The position numbers and the translations under genes are program-made. A model generated the notes under the pieces. That model worked only from the letters and a program-made list of their open reading frames with translations. It ran no database searches and was not told the origin of the DNA. From assembly GCA_038526915.1 (NCBI GenBank), contig JBCBGF010000017.1, positions 1 to 21,013 of the forward strand: a stretch of 21,013 bases of DNA, in the 5' to 3' direction. Positions 20,175-21,013 of this stretch are shown piece after piece (the first letter of the stretch is position 1; each line of letters begins with the position of its first letter). Source of the DNA: JBCBGF01 sp038526915. Lineage in GTDB: Bacteria; Pseudomonadota; Alphaproteobacteria; Rhodobacterales; Rhodobacteraceae.

Positions 20175-20331
20175 GTTGCCGGTTAGCGTGATCCTGCGCG
20201 ATGGTGATCGACTGCATCACCTGCGTCCAATCCGCGTTCTTCTGAAGACTGTGATCGATGAATTGGTACAGCGCTTTCCGCGCTGGCATGGGGAGCGTTC
20301 CAATCTGCGGAATGCGGCGTCTCGGGGGCAT
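20155..20331 (-). CDS. Possible small hypothetical protein
   Basis: This 58-residue frame begins MPPRRRIPQIGTLPMPARKA and is otherwise helical-looking and basic (ALYQFIDHSLQKNADWTQVM, ending QQKRRLA). It is not recognised. The ATG at 20331 is chosen; a GTG at 20373 would add 14 residues. No strong Shine-Dalgarno is visible. It converges on rplQ and its TAG stop lies in the loop of the rplQ terminator. A plus-strand frame over the same bases looks less protein-like. It may be a chance frame. Confidence 0.35.
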   Translation of the reverse strand: MPPRRRIPQIGTLPMPARKALYQFIDHSLQKNADWTQVMQSITIAQDHANRQQKRRLA

Positions 20332-20382
20332 GAGAAACTCATCTTTAGGTTTAGTATCTCTCGTGATGCGCACACTTTAAGG

Positions 20383-20411
20383 TTGACTGAATTGTCGGCA
20401 ACATATCTAAA
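20383..20411 (+). promoter_or_regulatory. Possible promoter for the luxR-type gene
   Basis: TTGACT (20383-20388) lies 17 bp before TCTAAA (20406-20411). TATCTA at 20404-20409 is an alternative -10 with a 15-bp spacer. The start of translation is only 26 nt further on. No clear lux-box palindrome was found. Confidence 0.4.
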
Positions 20412-20437
20412 AGTAGCAGTCGAACAGGATCAGAATC

Positions 20438-21013
20438 GTGGATCAGAGCCGCTCCAAAACAGCCGCATTAGAGCTTGGGCTTTCGCGCCTTAGGCGTTTG
20501 TCGCCGGATGGGTATGCGCTTGGCCTGCACGTGCGGTTCGCCTCGGCGCATATCATGGTCCAGACCTATGCGGCCGAATGGACCGAACGCTACACCCAAA
20601 ACGGCCATATGCTATCGGATCCGGTGGTGCTGTGGGGGTTCGCGAATGAAGGCGCGTGTCGGTGGAGCGCGCTGGGCATGCCCGATCCAAACAACATCCT
20701 GGGACAGGCGCGGGAGTTCGGCCTGAACTTTGGTGTGGCCGTATCCCATGGCCCTTTGTCGTCCCGCAGCATTGGCGGGTTCGCAAGAGGCGATCGCGAG
20801 TTTACCGATGCCGAGATCGCCTCGATCCTCGACACTGTCGAACACCTTCACACGCAAAGCACGCCGCCCGAGACCCTGACCGAGGCTCAGCGACAGGCCC
20901 TGCGCCAAGTTGCCTCCGGCAGCCGGTACACCGAGGCGGCCGCAATTCTCGGGATATCAGAGAGCGCTCTGAAAGCGCGGCTAAAATCTGCGCGAGAGCG
21001 GCTCTTTGCCCGA
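20438..21013 (+). CDS. LuxR-type regulator with autoinducer-binding domain, cut by window end
   Basis: An open frame of 192 residues runs off the window. The N-terminal half has the autoinducer-domain residues in order: Trp48 and Tyr52 (EWTERY), Asp61-Pro62 (SDPVVLWG), Trp76 (CRWS) and Gly99 (LNFGV). These correspond to the six conserved acyl-homoserine-lactone positions of TraR and LuxR. The C-terminal helix-turn-helix is ETLTEAQRQALRQVASG followed by AAAILGISESALKARL. The Glu usual in the LTxRE motif is Gln151 here. The start is GTG 20438, since an in-frame stop lies at 20414-20416; AGGA is about 10 nt upstream. No synthase (luxI) is in the window. A few residues probably remain beyond the end. 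Confidence 0.8.
   Translation, partial: MDQSRSKTAALELGLSRLRRLSPDGYALGLHVRFASAHIMVQTYAAEWTERYTQNGHMLSDPVVLWGFANEGACRWSALGMPDPNNILGQAREFGLNFGVAVSHGPLSSRSIGGFARGDREFTDAEIASILDTVEHLHTQSTPPETLTEAQRQALRQVASGSRYTEAAAILGISESALKARLKSARERLFAR

Noticed and set aside
20173..20493. Plus-strand 106-residue frame after rplQ
   Set aside because: It starts in the terminator T-run, overlaps the luxR-type start and has no recognisable features.

Overview
The window is the S10-spc-alpha ribosomal protein supercluster of an alphaproteobacterium, most likely a Rhodobacterales (Roseobacter-type) species. The main signs are high GC, an L3 with a long Ala/Glu-rich tail, a short zinc-free adenylate kinase after secY, the order rplO-secY-adk-rpsM-rpsK-rpoA-rplQ, and palindromic repeats of the GTCCCGGA-N5-TCCGGGAC type. 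A gene for divinyl chlorophyllide 8-vinyl reductase (bciA) suggests an organism that makes, or once made, bacteriochlorophyll. Species assignment is inference.

Layout: (1) 1-2255: structured leader, then rpsJ, rplC, rplD, rplW, ending in an intrinsic terminator. (2) 2290-2851, minus strand: a Doc/Fic toxin-antitoxin module with an apparently intact antitoxin and a toxin broken by an in-frame TAG. (3) 2954-5854: a new promoter, then rplB, rpsS, rplV, rpsC, rplP, closed by tandem hairpins and a terminator. (4) 5914-9501: accessory cargo, comprising an amber-interrupted DUF4304 gene, a minus-strand trio (P-loop kinase-like protein, DUF4149 membrane protein, TIGR02466-type 2OG-Fe(II) oxygenase) and plus-strand bciA. 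(5) 9527-13909: a new promoter, then rpmC, rpsQ, rplN, rplX, rplE, rpsN, rpsH, rplF, rplR, rpsE, rpmD. (6) 13910-14670: palindromic repeat, terminator-like hairpin, a densely nested inverted-repeat block and one hypothetical ORF. (7) 14671-17307: a new promoter, then rplO, secY, adk. (8) 17308-17477: an inverted pair of palindromic repeats. (9) 17478-20174: a new promoter, then rpsM, rpsK, rpoA, rplQ and a strong terminator. (10) 20155-21013: a possible small convergent ORF and a LuxR-type regulator cut by the window end.

The core genes build both ribosomal subunits and the RNA polymerase alpha subunit, and supply SecY and adenylate kinase. What is unusual is that the normally continuous cluster is split at four junctions (rplW/rplB, rplP/rpmC, rpmD/rplO, adk/rpsM). 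After each break there is a recognisable sigma70-like promoter with a 17-bp spacer, three of the four having the same -10 hexamer TATACG. The cluster therefore reads as separate transcription units between which accessory DNA has been tolerated.

I found no wholly new multi-gene system. The best candidates for undescribed biology are the nested inverted-repeat block at 14008-14163, the rplP 3' hairpin array whose first GUAA loop contains the stop codon, and the placement of bciA directly upstream of the spc promoter without a visible terminator.
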